DNA from: Bacteroidota bacterium
GTDB lineage: Bacteria > Bacteroidota > Bacteroidia > Cytophagales > Cyclobacteriaceae
NCBI GenBank assembly: GCA_027297025.1
Contig: JAPUIM010000170.1
Location: 1 to 7,887, forward strand
Reading direction: 5' to 3'
DNA length: 7,887 nt
The position numbers were made by a program, and so were the translations under genes. How positions within the stretch are numbered: the first letter of the stretch is position 1; every line of letters begins with the position of its first letter. Below the pieces are notes generated by a model. The model did no database searches. It saw only the letters and a program-made list of their open reading frames with translations, and was not told where the DNA came from. Below, in pieces: positions 6,389 through 7,887 of the stretch.

Positions 6389-7558
6389 TTATGATTTATT
6401 GGCAGTAAGGGTTACACTGGTGGAAGAACTTTCTTTTTCTGATAGCTTCCAAACCCTCATGTTGTTATGAGCGTTTATTAAAGGCTCTACCACCAGGTCC
6501 TCCCCTTCTCCAAGTCCGGAAAAGACCACCGATTGAGGATTTATTTTATGGATCTGGATATCCCTAACCTTTAAAAGGGTGTCGGCCACAACAAAGACCT
6601 GGGTTCCATTAAAAATGGCATTTCGGGGTATCTCCATGGAATTTTTTACCTTTTTACCAGGTATCTCTGTTCTTAAATATAATCCATCGTATATCCGATA
6701 TTGATTGGGAGATATTGAAATAAATACGTCAATGGATTGGGTATTCTGATTGACCAAATCACCAATTCTAACAATATTACCCTTCCAGGATTGTTGGCCA
6801 GTTTTTGAAAAAATTTTTACTTCGGTTCCCTCAGTCAACCAGGCTACATCTTTAACCTCTATTGCAACTTCCAATTCCAATTTATCTGTTCTGAAAATTC
6901 TGGCCACTTTATTGCCGGGGTTTACATAAGATCCTGATTGTAACACTACTTCTGAGATACTTCCATTGAAAGGAGCATATACCTTATACTTTCTCATGTT
7001 GGCTTCCGCGCTCTTAATGGAATAGTAGGAGTTAAAAATATTTTTAGTAGCCAGAAAAGTTTTCTCTTTGGAATCAATCCTTTTTGGGAGAAGGGGCAGG
7101 TTCTTTTCCAGATCGATAGAGTTGAAGTAATTCTGCCAAATGTTAAAACTTTCCGGATAATCAATTTTAAAATCCGGCAATATTGCCGCCAGATCACTTA
7201 AAAAATTACTCTTTTGTGCTTGCAGTTTGAATTTAGCCTCAGTGTCATCTATGATACATATTAACGTGCCCTTGGTAAACTTTTCACCTGGTTTTAGTGT
7301 AATGGCACCCTCAGTCATGATCCCGGAAATCTCGGCAATCAGATCCAAAGACTCAGCACTTTTGACCCTGCCAAAGACAACCACTTTGGTATCGATATCA
7401 GTGTATTCTACCTTTATAGTTTTAACATATTTTCTTATAGGTGCTTCTTTTTTTTCTTCAGGCTCCTCTTTAAGAGTAGTTAAAAATATACTCAGTCCTA
7501 TGGATCCTCCTATGATGAGAGCCGCTGAACCGATTATAATGATTTGCCTAAGCTTCAT
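6389..7558 (-). CDS. Periplasmic adaptor (membrane-fusion protein) of RND pump
   Basis: A 389-aa HlyD/AcrA-type adaptor that links permease and outer-membrane factor. Residues 6-27 are one hydrophobic segment after MKLRQ, a signal anchor rather than a clear cleavable or lipoprotein signal. An acidic-basic linker (EEPEEKKEAPIRK) follows. The split lipoyl domain is seen at about 68-108 (SLDLIAEISGIM, GEKFTKGTLICIID) and 190-224 (YKVYAPFNGSISEVV, GSYVNPGNKVARI). Between them the alpha-hairpin is short and interrupted by ILPDFKIDYPESFNIWQNYF (126-145) and Pro/Leu-rich text to about 158. I recall this insertion from other Bacteroidota adaptors. The beta-barrel covers about 225-300 and the membrane-proximal domain about 305-372, before a Ser/Thr-rich tail. 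It is the first gene of the operon. The start is ATG at 7558, 24 nt after the candidate -7 box. Confidence 0.94.
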   Translation of the reverse strand: MKLRQIIIIGSAALIIGGSIGLSIFLTTLKEEPEEKKEAPIRKYVKTIKVEYTDIDTKVVVFGRVKSAESLDLIAEISGIMTEGAITLKPGEKFTKGTLICIIDDTEAKFKLQAQKSNFLSDLAAILPDFKIDYPESFNIWQNYFNSIDLEKNLPLLPKRIDSKEKTFLATKNIFNSYYSIKSAEANMRKYKVYAPFNGSISEVVLQSGSYVNPGNKVARIFRTDKLELEVAIEVKDVAWLTEGTEVKIFSKTGQQSWKGNIVRIGDLVNQNTQSIDVFISISPNQYRIYDGLYLRTEIPGKKVKNSMEIPRNAIFNGTQVFVVADTLLKVRDIQIHKINPQSVVFSGLGEGEDLVVEPLINAHNNMRVWKLSEKESSSTSVTLTANKS

Positions 7559-7581
7559 AGTTTTATTTTCAAGATATATTC

Positions 7582-7611
7582 CAAATGCTATTACGGTACT
7601 TTGTATTACAA
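7582..7611 (-). promoter_or_regulatory. Candidate Bacteroidota-type promoter of the pump operon
   Basis: On the minus strand, TTG at 7611-7609 is followed after 18 nt by TAGCATTTG at 7590-7582. This fits the phylum consensus (-33 TTTG, 19-21 nt, -7 TAnnTTTG) except for one extra base inside the -7 box and a shortened -33 box. Transcription would begin about 15-20 nt before the adaptor ATG at 7558, giving a short leader. The position directly upstream of the first operon gene supports the call; the match is imperfect. Confidence 0.45.
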
Positions 7612-7614
7612 GGT
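7598..7614. promoter_or_regulatory. 17-bp near-palindrome, candidate operator
   Basis: ACTTTGTATTACAAGGT is a palindrome around the central T at 7606 with seven of eight base pairs matched (the mismatch is T7600/G7612). It covers the -33 element of the candidate pump promoter, the usual place for a TetR- or MarR-type repressor site. No regulator gene is visible in the window, so the binding factor is unknown and the role is inference. Confidence 0.35.
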
Positions 7615-7818
7615 TCTATAAATAACAGCAATCATTAAAAACTTAGTTTTACGACGAATCTTAGTGGTGAAAAGTTAAGGATATTGGAGTTTTTTGCAAA
7701 ATTCCGGTAATCAGAGCAAAGGTTAAATTAGATTTACTCAAACGGTCGGGATTAAGTTTGAACGCGATAATGAGTGAAAGGTATATCGGTTAGTAGCAGA
7801 AGTGTTGACAAACCAAGG

Positions 7819-7887
7819 TTAAAATGATCTTTTCAATTTAATGCTGGCGGTCAACATACTGGAGACATTTCCCGCCTCATCCCTAAA
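7819..7887 (-). CDS. Possible C-terminal tail of a protein, perhaps outer-membrane beta-barrel
   Basis: From the right edge the minus strand reads 22 codons, FRDEAGNVSSMLTASIKLKRSF, then TAA at 7821-7819. The other two minus frames stop within 12 codons. The last eleven residues alternate hydrophobic and polar (L-A-I-L on one face) and end in Phe, as the closing strand of outer-membrane beta-barrels does. That suggests, but does not prove, a TonB-dependent receptor or similar barrel. It would lie upstream of the pump operon in the same direction, separated by 260 nt. The plus strand also has an open frame from ATG at 7841 to the edge (15 codons), so coding here rests on very little sequence. 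Confidence 0.42.
   Translation of the reverse strand, partial: FRDEAGNVSSMLTASIKLKRSF

Larger units (their letters stand above)
7559..7818. other. Intergenic leader upstream of the pump operon
   Basis: This 260-nt AT-rich gap holds the candidate promoter and near-palindrome described separately. I see no convincing ORF on either strand, no terminator-like hairpin with a T-tract for the gene to the right, and no RNA gene I can recognise. A 6-bp inverted repeat (TCAAAC at 7738-7743, GTTTGA at 7756-7761) is present but could easily be chance. Confidence 0.6.

Noticed and set aside
6994..7197. Minus-strand 67-codon frame inside the adaptor gene
   Set aside because: It is out of frame within a well-supported adaptor and has no motif of its own.
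7227..7625. Plus-strand open frame of 132 codons opposite the adaptor start and its promoter region
   Set aside because: It is mostly antisense to the adaptor's lipoyl and anchor segments. Its hydrophobic stretch mirrors the anchor, so it is probably a shadow.
7738..7761. Inverted repeat TCAAAC / GTTTGA with a 12-nt spacer
   Set aside because: Only six pairs, far from any start or promoter element; expected by chance in AT-rich intergenic DNA.
7841..7887. Plus-strand ATG with 15 open codons to the right edge
   Set aside because: Too short to judge, and the opposite-strand frame has a better protein-like ending.
1..7887. Search for mobile elements, CRISPR-like repeats, tRNA or rRNA
   Set aside because: No transposase-like protein, no regularly spaced repeats and no tRNA- or rRNA-like sequence was seen on either strand.

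Overview
The window looks like chromosomal DNA of a Bacteroidota bacterium, probably of the Flavobacteriia/Cytophagia type. It is AT-rich, Shine-Dalgarno motifs before start codons are weak or absent, and the best promoter candidate resembles the Bacteroidota -33 TTTG / -7 TAnnTTTG pattern. The protein families also fit: a lineage-typical hypothetical protein with the phrase SKSEKRYFKLFAS, and a membrane-fusion protein with a short, interrupted hairpin. These are recognitions by eye; no search was run.

Layout: (1) 1-332, minus strand: the N-terminal 110 residues of a conserved hypothetical protein that runs off the left edge. (2) 333-555: a divergent intergenic region. (3) 556-1636, plus strand: a three-gene cluster of VOC-fold protein, TfoX/Sxy N-domain-like protein and a second VOC-fold protein. 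The first two overlap by ATGA. The two VOC proteins are paralogues, about 60% identical by eye. A strong hairpin with a T-rich tail follows at 1656-1690. (4) 1746-7558, minus strand: a complete tripartite RND efflux operon read from right to left, membrane-fusion protein (389 aa), RND permease (1080 aa) and TolC-type outer-membrane factor (457 aa), with gaps of 3 and 23 nt. (5) 7559-7818: an intergenic leader with a candidate promoter overlapped by a 17-bp near-palindrome. (6) 7819-7887, minus strand: a possible C-terminal tail of another protein, perhaps an outer-membrane beta-barrel.

How the genes work together: the three minus-strand genes should build one pump. The permease captures substrate in the inner membrane or periplasm using proton-motive force, the adaptor bridges the periplasm, and the outer-membrane factor forms the exit duct. 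No regulator lies inside the window. The plus-strand cluster is convergent with the pump operon and has no evident functional link to it. Its substrate is unknown.

I found no mobile element, CRISPR array, RNA gene or clearly new system. The points most worth a second look are the RND proton-relay substitution, the VOC pair lacking the usual metal ligands and coupled to a TfoX-like protein, the near-palindrome at the pump promoter, and the overlapping small hairpins at the convergent junction.
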